From: Candidatus Tayloriibacteriota bacterium
Lineage (GTDB): Bacteria > Patescibacteriota > Minisyncoccia > Phycocordibacterales > UBA10002
Reading direction: 5' to 3'
Length of the DNA stretch: 39,703 nucleotides
Assembly (NCBI GenBank): GCA_009694955.1
Contig: SIBZ01000004.1
Coordinates: forward strand, 1-39,703
The notes under the pieces are model-generated. The model was given only the letters and a program-made list of their open reading frames with translations, did no database searches and was not told the origin of the DNA. A program made the position numbers and the translations under genes. Below are positions 16,174-26,000 of this stretch, piece after piece (position 1 is the stretch's first letter; each line of letters starts with the position of its first letter).

Positions 16174-16593
16174 ATGCCTACTGAAATGCTACTCTTCTCT
16201 GTCTGGTGCATCCTTGGAATTGTGTTTATGGTCGCCGGTGGTGTTTTCCTGTTTGGTCCCACCAAAAAACCGAAACTGGTGCTTTGGTTCATTTACACAT
16301 TCACAATCTTCTTAACGGCCTTATGTGCATGGTATCTGGGTCACGGACATCCGAGCTATGGAAGATTCGCCTCGGTTATGTTGACGCGGGGAGACCCATT
16401 GGCAATTGCCGGAATGTCGATGCAGACAGGCAAAGACGGAGAACCCGAAGCCTACTTCTTGTTCTTTGCCAGGGAAAATAAGCCCCCGCTCACTATAAAG
16501 CTACTCGCGGCGGATATCGTCAACCCGGATGGCCTCAAACTGGGAGGCGTCCTACCAATGCTGGTGGACGGAAAATGGAGATTCCGATTTTAG
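16174..16593 (+). CDS. hypothetical two-TM membrane protein with soluble C-terminal domain
   Basis: 139 aa ORF; TM segments LLFSVWCILGIVFMVAGGVFLF and LVLWFIYTFTIFLTALCAWYL. Confidence 0.55.
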   Translation: MPTEMLLFSVWCILGIVFMVAGGVFLFGPTKKPKLVLWFIYTFTIFLTALCAWYLGHGHPSYGRFASVMLTRGDPLAIAGMSMQTGKDGEPEAYFLFFARENKPPLTIKLLAADIVNPDGLKLGGVLPMLVDGKWRFRF

Positions 16594-16740
16594 CAAGTTG
16601 CTCTGTGAAGAAAAAAACTGCCGGAGACTCCAGCTTCTTCACGCAGGAGCGTAGCTCTGAACGAAGGAAGGCGGTAACACCCGTTTCGAAACGGCGTTAC
16701 CGTCTACCACTCAGGCGAAGATTCAAAGGTTAGTCACATC
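16592..16740 (+). ncRNA. candidate structured RNA or 3' UTR (series of hairpins)
   Basis: AGCAAGTTGCT; GTGAAGAA...TTCTTCAC; GAGC-GTA-GCTC; CGGTAAC-(CCGTTTCGAAACGG)-GTTACCG; ahead of a strong terminator. Confidence 0.35.
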
Positions 16741-16773
16741 CGCTCCGGCCCACAAAGCCGGAGCGAACTTTTT
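16741..16773 (+). terminator. intrinsic terminator
   Basis: CGCTCCGGC-CCACAAA-GCCGGAGCG-AACTTTTT. Confidence 0.85.
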
Positions 16774-17635
16774 ATAGGAGTGCTTTTTCGATAAGCGGAG
16801 CAACATCGATAGTTGAAGCAGGCTCTGCAATGCTGTTCGAGAGGAACAGTTTTGAGTAATTTTTCTGCAAACGCGCGACACCCTCGGGCAGAAGTCCGTG
16901 AGTTACAACCGCAACCATCTCTTTCGGACCGTATTTTTTACACGCTTCCTCAAAGCGAATCATCGTCCCTCCCGTTTCCACAAGGTCATCAACGACGGCA
17001 ACGGCCTTCCCCCTAAGACTACCGAACAAGGCTTCGTCCTCGGCAAGGTGGACCGTATAGGAGTCAACACGGGTCTTCTGGACACCTTGTAGCCCTTTCG
17101 TGCGCTTAGTGTGCCCCATATCGGGTGCGACGAACACTGCATCGGGATATTCTTTGCGGACAGCCGAAAGAAGCGTTTCGTGAGCCGAAACGGATTGGAA
17201 TGGAAGCCCACTCAACCACGCTCCGTCGTGGAAATGCGGGTCGATGGCAAATATCTTTTTCACGCCGTAGTACGACACGAGTTTCCGGAGGATATCTTCG
17301 GCGGTTATGGTTTCCCCTGCTCCGTGGAGCTTATCCTGCATACTGTACGGAACATACGAAAAAAACACTTCAACGTCCCTCTTCCCTTCCCGCTTCAGAA
17401 TGGAAAGAATTATTTCAAGTTCCAAAAGTCCGTCATTCGGATTCGGCGCGCCGGAGTGAAGCACGACAAATCGCCCTTCCTTCGGAAGGTCGGGGAGCTT
17501 TACAAACACCTCCCCGTCCGGAAACGCATTTTTCCCATCTTTATTTTTCCCAAGCGGAACAAGCCGGAATTCCTTTCGGTTCTCGAAATAGACGCGAAAA
17601 TGCTGTGCCGACGTCGTGAGAATAAGATTAATCAT
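16772..17635 (-). CDS. prs: ribose-phosphate pyrophosphokinase
   Basis: FSYVPYSMQDKLHGAGETITAEDILRKL, VFVAPDMGHTKRTKGL, VAVVDDLVETGGTM PRPP-binding motif; start placed at MINLILTTS because the longer N-terminus is repeat-encoded. Confidence 0.9.
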   Translation of the reverse strand: MINLILTTSAQHFRVYFENRKEFRLVPLGKNKDGKNAFPDGEVFVKLPDLPKEGRFVVLHSGAPNPNDGLLELEIILSILKREGKRDVEVFFSYVPYSMQDKLHGAGETITAEDILRKLVSYYGVKKIFAIDPHFHDGAWLSGLPFQSVSAHETLLSAVRKEYPDAVFVAPDMGHTKRTKGLQGVQKTRVDSYTVHLAEDEALFGSLRGKAVAVVDDLVETGGTMIRFEEACKKYGPKEMVAVVTHGLLPEGVARLQKNYSKLFLSNSIAEPASTIDVAPLIEKALL

Positions 17636-17654
17636 ATTTATCAGGCTCTTTCTG

Positions 17655-17757
17655 AATTCTCCCTTTCCTAAAGGGAGCACTCCGTCTTCGGAGGAGGGAT
17701 TTAAATCCTCCGTCCTCGAAAACTCGGACACCTCCTTTAGGAAAGGAGGAATAAGAT
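17655..17757. repeat. family F palindromic repeat cluster upstream of prs
   Basis: CTCCCTTTCCTAAAGGGAG, CTCCGTCTTCGGAG, CCTCCGTCCTCGAAAACTCGGACACCTCCTTTAGGAAAGGAGG. Confidence 0.7.
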
Positions 17758-17779
17758 ACTGACACCTACTTCTCTTTCC

Positions 17780-17803
17780 TAAAAGCTAGAAGCTATAAGC
17801 TTC
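17780..17803. repeat. family A repeat, intergenic
   Basis: taaaagctagaagctataagctt. Confidence 0.65.
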
Positions 17804-17805
17804 CC

Positions 17806-19017
17806 CTAATATCCTTGGAGTTTTTTCGCTTTCTCGTGCTGGCGGATTTTCTCGTGCGCCTTGGCCTCAATCTGGCGGATGCGTTCACGGGTCACGCCGA
17901 ACTTCTGGCCGACTTCTTCGAGCGTGTGGGTAATGCCATCGAGAAGACCGTGACGGAGCTCCAAAATTTTTCGTTCTTTTTCGGACAGGTCGCCGAGGAT
18001 TTCTTTCACTTGGTCGCCGAGGATTCGGCGGGACGATTCCTGGTCGGGAGAAAGGATTTTGTCGTCGTGGAGAAAATCTCCGAGTGTCGACTTGCCGTCG
18101 TCTCCTTCGTCGCCCACAGGGGACTCGAGCGACACGGTGTCTTGGTCAATTTTTTCGATTTGGTATACCTTATCCGTTTCGATACCCATTTCAACACCGA
18201 TTTCTTCGGGAAGCGGGTCACGTCCGAGGTCCTGCGAGAGACGGCGTACTACCTGCTTGTACTTCGCAATCGTTTCCACCATATGCACCGGCACCCGAAT
18301 CGTGCGTGACTGGTCGGCGAGCGCGCGGGTAATCGCCTGGCGAATCCACCAGGTCGCGTAAGTTGAAAACTTATATCCTTTGGTCCAGTCGAACTTATCG
18401 ACCGCCTTGAAAAGACCCAGGTTCCCTTCCTGAATGAGGTCGAGAAGCGTGAGGTCGGGCGAGCGTCCGACGTATTTTTTGGCAATCGAGACGACGAGAC
18501 GCAAGTTCGCGCGGGCAAGCAGGTTTTTCGCTTCCGTGTCGCCTGCCTGAATGCGCTTCGCGAGTTCCTTTTCGTCCTTGGCGTTGATGAGCGGGTACTG
18601 TCCGATTTCCTTCAAATACATCTGAATCGAATCATAAGATGATTCGCTACTCTTCCCCAGATAGACATTTTTCTTGCCGTGTGGCTCTTCCACCTCCTTT
18701 TCGAGCATGCCTCCTCCCTCGAGCACATCGATGCCCGCAGTCTGGAATTTTGCGTACAGCTCATCGAGGAACATAATGTCCTCCTCGATGGTGGGAAACT
18801 CTTTCAGAATATCGTTGTAGGTGATAAACCCACGGTCCTTGCCTTTGGCGACAAGCCTGTCCGTCCGTATGTCGCGTTCTTTCCCACGGGAAAGTTTTAC
18901 CGGCTGTTCCTTCGGCGAGACTTTCTTTTTCGTCTGAGGCTTCTTTGAGACCTTTGGCGCAACCTTTTTCTTCTTTTTCTTGTCTTTCGCGCGAGGCTTT
19001 TTTGACTTTTTGGCCAT
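17806..19017 (-). CDS. rpoD: primary RNA polymerase sigma factor
   Basis: [77 protein letters not shown]; region 4 [19 protein letters not shown]. Confidence 0.97.
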   Translation of the reverse strand: MAKKSKKPRAKDKKKKKKVAPKVSKKPQTKKKVSPKEQPVKLSRGKERDIRTDRLVAKGKDRGFITYNDILKEFPTIEEDIMFLDELYAKFQTAGIDVLEGGGMLEKEVEEPHGKKNVYLGKSSESSYDSIQMYLKEIGQYPLINAKDEKELAKRIQAGDTEAKNLLARANLRLVVSIAKKYVGRSPDLTLLDLIQEGNLGLFKAVDKFDWTKGYKFSTYATWWIRQAITRALADQSRTIRVPVHMVETIAKYKQVVRRLSQDLGRDPLPEEIGVEMGIETDKVYQIEKIDQDTVSLESPVGDEGDDGKSTLGDFLHDDKILSPDQESSRRILGDQVKEILGDLSEKERKILELRHGLLDGITHTLEEVGQKFGVTRERIRQIEAKAHEKIRQHEKAKKLQGY

Positions 19018-19126
19018 AGGTTTTACGTTAGTGGTGGTGACACTCTACCACGTTTTATATAAATCTCAACCCCCCGTCAAAGTTTGCGGACACCACTTGT
19101 CAGTGTGAGCATCGGATATCCTTTCC

Positions 19127-20860
19127 TTAATGCATCGGCTCCGAGAACCGTGCCGATTTAAGCCCCGCTAGTTTCTGCGTAAGGTCTTTGCATCGTTGCA
19201 ACAGCGCGAGCGCTTCTTCTCTCTTCCCTTCACGCTCTTTCTGCATCAGCGTATCCATCGTCTCGGAAAGTTCTACCGTTACCCGCTCCTCCTCAAGGTG
19301 GCGGATAAGTTCCGCTTCCTCCTGCGCGCTCGGCGCGCCATCCCCGTACAGCGTCTCGGCCTCAAGAAGAAGCACATCACGAAGCAGTCCGTAGTGTTCC
19401 TGTTTTTTTGAAAATAGTTCCGGTCCGTAAAGCTTCGTAAGCGTTCCTGAACCTCGTTCGCGAAGCGGTGCGTTCCCCCGCGCCTCGGCGAAGAACAGAA
19501 TACTGAACACTCGCCGTTCTATCGTCGTCGAACGGAGCGGAGCGAGTATCTTCTGTGGCAGAGCGGCCCCCCCTTCTTTCGCTGAAGGCGCGGGTAACTT
19601 TTTGAACGTCTCCCACAACGCTTCTTCACGGAGTCCACTTTTCTCGGCGATGGTTTTCAAAAAGTGCGATTGCTCCACACTTGACGGAAGTATCCGGAGG
19701 AGCGGAAGGAGTGTCTTCTCGATGGCGAGTGCACGCTCCCGTCCCGCTTTGGCGGACGCAAGCAGACTCTCAAGCAAGAAATCAATCACGTGTCTCGCCT
19801 CGGTAACCGCCTTATCCCACGCCTGCGGTTCCTTTTGTATAAGGTCTGCGGGATCTTTTCCTCCCGCAATGGCGATAACCTTCACGTTCATACCGAGGGA
19901 AAGCGCAATATGGATAGCACGCTCGCTCGCGCGGATGCCGGCGGGGTCCGAATCGAACGAGAGAAGCAGGTTTTCCGTAAGCCGTTTGATACGCGTAAGT
20001 TGCTCTATGGTAAGCGCGGTTCCCGAAGAAGCGACGGTATGCTCGTACCCCGCCTGATGCGCCATAAGAAGGTCCATCTGCCCCTCGACAAGAATGGCAG
20101 AATCCTTCTGCCTGATGATGAGCTTTGCCTTGTCGAAACCGTGGAGTGTTTGCGACTTGTTGAAGAGTATCGTCTCCGGACTGTTGATATATTTGCCGGT
20201 CTTTCCATCGTCAAACGCGGGGAGAATGCGGGCGGAAAATGCAATCACGCGTGAAGCACTGTCCCGAATTGGGAACATAATGCGTCCGCGAAACGCGTCA
20301 TAGAATTTATTCCTATCTTGCTCGGAGCGCTTGATGAGCCCTACCTTCCCCATTTCTTCAGGTGTAAAGCCTTCCTTGGTGAGATAGTCAAACAGCACTC
20401 TCCAGTCGTTTGGAGCGAAACCGATTCGCCAGTCCTGTATCGTCTTTGGCGAGAGTCCGCGCCCCTCTATATACCGTTTCGCTTCCGAAGTATTCCGAAG
20501 CGTTTCTTCATAGAACCGAGTCGCCTTTTCAAGACAGAGGTACAGCCGAGCGTACTCACTCCGCATCTTGGGGTCGATTTTCTGGAGGGTAACACCCGCG
20601 CGTGACGCGAGCACACGGAGTGCTCCGATGAAGTCGAGCCCTTCGAATTCCTGCACAAATGTGAAGATATCCCCTTTCGCGTTACATCCGAAGCAGTAGT
20701 AGGAATTTCGCGCGGGCGAGACGAAAAACGACGGCGTTTTTTCGTTGTGGAACGGACACTTCCCCTTCAGCGAACTTCCGGCTTTGGTGAGCTGGATATA
20801 GGAGCCGACCACGTCGGCAATACCAAGTCGTTCTTTAATTTGTTCTACCGGTGTGGACAT
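19127..20860 (-). CDS. dnaG: DNA primase
   Basis: CPFHNEKTPSFFVSPARNSYYCFGCNAKGDIFTFVQEFEGLDF zinc motif; TOPRIM VEGQMDLLMAHQAG, LLSFDSDPAGIRA. Confidence 0.97.
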   Translation of the reverse strand: MSTPVEQIKERLGIADVVGSYIQLTKAGSSLKGKCPFHNEKTPSFFVSPARNSYYCFGCNAKGDIFTFVQEFEGLDFIGALRVLASRAGVTLQKIDPKMRSEYARLYLCLEKATRFYEETLRNTSEAKRYIEGRGLSPKTIQDWRIGFAPNDWRVLFDYLTKEGFTPEEMGKVGLIKRSEQDRNKFYDAFRGRIMFPIRDSASRVIAFSARILPAFDDGKTGKYINSPETILFNKSQTLHGFDKAKLIIRQKDSAILVEGQMDLLMAHQAGYEHTVASSGTALTIEQLTRIKRLTENLLLSFDSDPAGIRASERAIHIALSLGMNVKVIAIAGGKDPADLIQKEPQAWDKAVTEARHVIDFLLESLLASAKAGRERALAIEKTLLPLLRILPSSVEQSHFLKTIAEKSGLREEALWETFKKLPAPSAKEGGAALPQKILAPLRSTTIERRVFSILFFAEARGNAPLRERGSGTLTKLYGPELFSKKQEHYGLLRDVLLLEAETLYGDGAPSAQEEAELIRHLEEERVTVELSETMDTLMQKEREGKREEALALLQRCKDLTQKLAGLKSARFSEPMH

Positions 20861-20921
20861 AAAGCTTGCACGTTATCGCAAAAGAGTGTACTCTATAAGA
20901 ACAGTTGGCTTCGGCCTCACC

Positions 20922-20978
20922 CCCGCAAGGGGGAGAATGTGGGAAATCCGTCAGAGTAATCCTTTGACGGATTTCCTT
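20922..20978. terminator. tandem hairpins at the 3' end of the NYN gene
   Basis: CCCCCGCAAGGGGG; GGAAATCCGTCA...TGACGGATTTCC. Confidence 0.5.
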
Positions 20979-21565
20979 ATATCTTCAGATAACGTTTTCG
21001 GGAAATACGGTATCACGTCCTCATCTCGTAAAAGAATAGTATTGTTGGAAGCTTTCGTTAAGCCAAATGATTGCCCTTTTGAAACTCCGACGTAGACAAC
21101 TCGTTTATTGAAAGACCGAACCTCTTCTACGGCCGGCACGAGATCTGTATCAGAACTCAAAAGATATCCTATATCATACTTGTTCTCGCGGGCAAGCCGT
21201 ATCATTTCCACTGCGATTCTTACATCAACACCTTTTTCGTGGAAACTTTTATCCGGGTGTTGAATGAGATTACCCAAAATAACAGCTATGTGTTGCTGTT
21301 GTAATTTCGCAATAAGTTTCTGCTGGCTTGCGTAAAGTTTCTCAGACTTTTCTTTGTTTGGTCCACTTTGTCTCCGTATTGCTCCGACATAATATCGTAT
21401 CTCGGCAAGAGTGTTTGATTTGATAAGATTTCTAGCAAAACTCGCGTAGTCAAAATCCAGTAACTTTAAGATTTCTTTTTTTTCAGCTGTAATATCCTTC
21501 AATTTATAATAAAAATTATTGCCGTCAATGAATAGTATTACCCGATTTTGAGGCTTGTTTTCCAT
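20951..21565 (-). CDS. NYN-domain (LabA/DUF88-like) putative nuclease
   Basis: RVILFIDGNNFYYKLKD, KGVDVRIAVEMIRLARENKYDIGYLLSSDTDLVPAVEEVRSFNKRVVYVG. Confidence 0.92.
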   Translation of the reverse strand: MENKPQNRVILFIDGNNFYYKLKDITAEKKEILKLLDFDYASFARNLIKSNTLAEIRYYVGAIRRQSGPNKEKSEKLYASQQKLIAKLQQQHIAVILGNLIQHPDKSFHEKGVDVRIAVEMIRLARENKYDIGYLLSSDTDLVPAVEEVRSFNKRVVYVGVSKGQSFGLTKASNNTILLRDEDVIPYFPKTLSEDIRKSVKGLL

Positions 21566-21773
21566 ATAAAACTAAACTGCCGTCCTGGTTTGCACCAAGA
21601 AGGCAGTGGGATTAGTGCCTATACTATATCAGGCAACATACCCAAAAGTCAACTTGGCTGTTGATAAATAATTATAGTTAAATTTTATCATACATCAGAT
21701 AAAAATACCCTTATCACGAAAGAAAATTAGACACATTTTTTCTATGCTTGTGAGGGGCCTGGCCCCTATTCCC

Positions 21774-22775
21774 TTAGGCAATTTCAACGTCAACAAGTTT
21801 CAGCTTCATCCCGTAAAATTGGTCGCCGGTTATTATGTTAATTTTTCCTTCTCCGGAAAAAGGAGTATTGGTTGGGGGGACAATTTCACTCTGCCCCTTT
21901 GAAATTTTATATGATGGTCGTGTACTTTTTAAGAATAAATGATACGCACCTTCAGTTCGCGACTCGCCGGGTTTAAAGGTCAATCCCTTTCCCTCTGCCC
22001 ATAATTCATGTGGTTCACCCTCAATATCAATTCCATATCCAATGGCAAGATAATTTGCTTGCCTGAACATTTCCAGTTTTTCCGGTGAATCTCCGACAAG
22101 TTTTGTCGAAGGATCAACGGGAATCCATTGGCCATTACTCAACTTAATCTCAATCCACGAATGAGGCGATACTGGTTTACCAATTTCAGTTGATTTGAAC
22201 AATTTTTCTTTTGTATCGGTACGTTCGATATTTTTAATCGTTCCTGAATCGGAGTTCATAAAACATCCCTCGAGTCCGGCTTTCTCTGCAAGATATAAGT
22301 ACGCAACGGACAAATGCCTGCACACCCCGTAACCTTTTTCAACCAGTTCGGATAGGGGAACATTCATTGTTGAAAAACTATTCAGTCCGGTGTTTTTTGC
22401 GACCCATTGGGCAAGTTCAGGATCTGTTTCGGAAACTTTTTCTAAAACATCCTTGTGTGCGTACTGAATATTGTCTCTGAGTAAGTTTAGAATTGCCGCG
22501 GGACGTTCGTGCTCAGGTAAATTTTTGATAGCTTCCGCTTGCAAAACAAGATTGTGAACTTTTTCAGTCTCTTTGTCGATCAAAACCGAGAAGTTGGCAT
22601 AGCTTTTCCCTTCTTCTATGACGATGGGTTGCTTTTCTACAACAACTTTTACTTCGGGAGAACAGGGAGTATTTGTATCAAGTTCAAGATGTTTAAAAAG
22701 TACCACAGCTTGCGCAGAGTTTTTTTCAATTTCTATCCCATTCGGTTGTTTTAAGCCTTCCACAACGCAAATCAA
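21774..22775 (-). CDS. transglutaminase-like cysteine peptidase domain protein
   Basis: GYGVCRHLSVAYLYLAEKAG (Cys), SPHSWIEIKL (His), WIPVDPST (Asp). Confidence 0.88.
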   Translation of the reverse strand: MICVVEGLKQPNGIEIEKNSAQAVVLFKHLELDTNTPCSPEVKVVVEKQPIVIEEGKSYANFSVLIDKETEKVHNLVLQAEAIKNLPEHERPAAILNLLRDNIQYAHKDVLEKVSETDPELAQWVAKNTGLNSFSTMNVPLSELVEKGYGVCRHLSVAYLYLAEKAGLEGCFMNSDSGTIKNIERTDTKEKLFKSTEIGKPVSPHSWIEIKLSNGQWIPVDPSTKLVGDSPEKLEMFRQANYLAIGYGIDIEGEPHELWAEGKGLTFKPGESRTEGAYHLFLKSTRPSYKISKGQSEIVPPTNTPFSGEGKINIITGDQFYGMKLKLVDVEIA

Positions 22776-22782
22776 TTACCTC

Positions 22783-22890
22783 GCGGCAAGCCGACGAGGT
22801 TTGACTCGAGGCTCCGCCACATTGTTAATATTGAAAACCAAAGGTTTTCAAACTTTCCTATGCGGTTCTCGCGGCAAGCCGCGAGGAAAT
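22783..22890. repeat. palindrome cluster in the 5' leader of the transglutaminase-like gene
   Basis: CCTCGCGGCAAGCCGACGAGG; TTGAAAACC-AAA-GGTTTTCAA; CTCGCGGC-AA-GCCGCGAG. Confidence 0.65.
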
Positions 22891-22974
22891 CCGCTTCGCG
22901 TATTGTACCACTTCTGCTCAAAAAATCAAAGCAGAGAGCCGTAGAAATTAGGATGACATGGGGCGAAGGCTCCA

Positions 22975-23006
22975 CAAAACTCCCCGCAAACGGCGGGGAG
23001 TTTTGT
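22975..23006. terminator. bidirectional intrinsic terminator downstream of rpoC
   Basis: AAAACTCCCCGC-AAACG-GCGGGGAGTTTTG. Confidence 0.85.
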
Positions 23007-23035
23007 TATTCAGTCATTCAGTTATTGGTTATCCG

Positions 23036-26000
23036 TTATTCAGCCGGCTCTTCGAATGCGGGTTCCGGATAGAGCTCCGCTTGCATCTTCGCAATCATCG
23101 CGGCTTTCGGGCCTCCCTTGTAACCGGTGCCGGCGGGGATAAGACGTCCGATAATGACATTTTCCATAAGGCCTTGGAGACTGTCTTTGCTTCCACGTAC
23201 CGCAGAGTTGATGAGGACCCGAGTCGTGTGTTGGAAGGATGCAGCGGAAAGGAAACTTCGGCGCGAGAGCGACACTTCGGAAATACCCATAACGAGTGAC
23301 TCTGCTTTTGCTTCTTCTTCCCCCCGTTCTTTGGCACCTTCGTTTTCGCGTGAGAGTGTCAACGGGTCAACAACATCTCCTATCGAGAGCGCCGTGCCTC
23401 CCGCGTCCTTCACCTTCCGGCGGAAGAACATCTGGCGGACAATCGTTTCAATATGCTTGCGGGCAACCGTTTCTCCCTGGAGGTCGTAGGGTTTGGTGAC
23501 TTCACTGATGATGTATTCTTGCGCGCGTTCGCGTCCGCCGTACTTGAAGAGTTCGTCGATATCGGCCGCACCGTCGGTGAGGAGGTCGCCCTTCTTCACC
23601 GCGTCGCCAACCTTCACAAGCGGAATGCGGTTGTAGCTCGTGACGTACTCCGATTCGCTCTTCTTTTTCGTTTTGCTCTTATCGGCGATATCCGGAAGAA
23701 CCGTAATAATTTTTTCTTTGCCGAGGTCTTTGATTTCGGTAATGATGCCATCAACACGGCAGACGACCGCTGGGTTCTTCGGCGCGCGCTTCTCGAAGAG
23801 TTCTTCGACGCGCGGGAGACCTTGCGTAATGTCTCCGCCGAGTGTCGACACACCTCCAGTATGGAAGGTACGCATCGTAAGCTGTGTTCCCGGTTCGCCG
23901 ATGGCCTGCGCAGCAACGGTGCCGACCGCTTCGCCAAGTCCGACTATTTCGTGTTTACCGAGATCGAGTCCGTAACACTTCTGACAGATACCGGAAACGC
24001 TCTTGCACGAAAGCGGTGAACGTACCCATACCTCCTCTACTCCGGCTTCCTGCACTTTGAGCGCATCAAGCTTGGTAAGAAGGTCACCCTTCTTGAAAAG
24101 TACCGTACCCTCCGATGTAACGATATCGGCGGAAAGGAACCGTCCCTTGATATTCTTTGAGAGAATGGCGTCAATACCGGATGCGGAATTGCGAGAAATC
24201 TTAATACCTTCTTTCACACCGCAATCTACTTCACTCACCATTACGTCTTGCGCCACCACGAAAAGCTTACGGGTAAGGTAACCGGCTTTCGCGGTGTTAA
24301 GCGCGGTGTCGGTAAGACCTTTACGCGAACCGTGCGTGGTAATGAAGTATTCAATTGGCGTGAGACCTTCCTTCATACAGGAGAGAATCGGGAACTCAAT
24401 GGTTTCTCCGGCGGTGTTCTGGATAAGACCTTTCATACCGGCCATTTGCGTTATTTGCGAGAACGAACCGCGGGCACCGGAATACACCATATCGAAAACC
24501 GAGCCGTTTTTGTCGAGCGAGGCGGGGATGAGTTTCTCAACCTGTGCCTTGGCCGCGTGCCAGATTTCGATATTCTTCCGGAGACGTTCCTCTTCGGACA
24601 AGAGGCCGTCACGCCATTCCTGATACGCAACTTCGGATTTTTCTTTCGCCTTCTCAATCACGTCCGCTTTACCCTCCGGCACTTTCACGTCGTCGATACC
24701 CCACGTGATGCCCGAGTAGGTCGCGTATTTGAATCCGAACGCCTTGATGCGGTCCATAATGGACGGGATTTCCGAGATACCGTAGCGGTTGATGAGGTCG
24801 TCAACGAGCGAGGACATGCTCTTTCGTTCCATTTCCTTGTTGATAAACGCGTAATCGTTCGGGAGTACACTGTTGAAAAGGAGGCGCCCCACGGTCGTTT
24901 CAAACACTTTGCCTTCATACGCTTTGTATTTTTCCTGCTCGGTGGCGAGTACTTTAATCTTCGCGCGAAAATCAACCACATCGAAGTCCCACGCGGTAAT
25001 CGCGCTGTTGGGACGGGCGAACATCTTGCCTTCTCCTTTCGCGCCGGGAAGCACCTTGGTCATCCACCAGCACCCGAGCACAATGTCGAGCATTTTTCCG
25101 GATACAATAGGGTCGCCGGAGCCGGGCTTCAAGATGTTCTTGTGGGCGGCCATAATCTCCCTCGCTTCAAGCTGTGCTTCTTCAGAGAGTGGCACGTGTA
25201 CGGCCATCTGGTCACCGTCGAAGTCCGCGTTAAAGGCGGTACATACGAGCGGGTGCACTTGGATGGCGTTACCTTCAATCAGAACCGGCTGGAAGGCCTG
25301 AATACCGAGGCGGTGCAGAGTCGGCGCGCGGTTCAGGAGCACGTATTTGTTTTTGATAACTTCTTCGAGAATCGCCCAGACTTCCGGCACACCTTCTTCA
25401 ATGAGGCGTCCGGCTCCTCGAATGTTGAACGCGAGTTCGCGTTGTAACAGTTTGGAAATGACGAACGGTCGGAAGAGTTCGAGCGCCATATGTTTCGGCA
25501 AACCGCACTGGTGGAGTTTGAGTTCGGGACCAACCACGATAACAGAGCGTCCCGAATAGTCGACACGCTTACCGAGGAGGTTCTGGCGAAAGAGACCACG
25601 CTTGCCTTTCAGGTTATCCGAGAGCGACTTGAGCGGTCTTCGCTGTGAAGCGGTGAGCGCTCCCGCGGCGCCGGCGCCGTGACGGATGGAGTTGTCGATG
25701 AGGCTGTCAACGGCTTCCTGCAAAATGCGCTTTTCGTTACGCAAGATGACATCCGGCGCGTTGATTTCCTTAAGCTTTCGAAGACGGTTGTTGCGGTTGA
25801 TAACCCGGCGGTAGAGGTCGTTCACATCTGAGGTGGCGTAGCGCCCTCCGTCGAGCGGTACCATCGGGCGGAGCGCCGGAGGAATAACGGGAACTCGCGT
25901 GAGAAACATCCATTCGGGTCGGATATTCGCGGAAATCATTGAACGGATAAGGCTTAGCCTTTTGTTCAAACGGTCGCGTTCCACCGAGCTTGCCTTCTCT

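Noticed and set aside
22860-23072. Plus-strand ORF of 70 aa in the palindrome cluster upstream of the transglutaminase-like gene
   Set aside because: Composed of palindromes and the rpoC terminator; no coding signal.
24248-25447. 399 aa ORF antisense to rpoC
   Set aside because: Mirror ORF of a highly conserved gene; His/Arg/Phe-rich composition and no recognisable domain.
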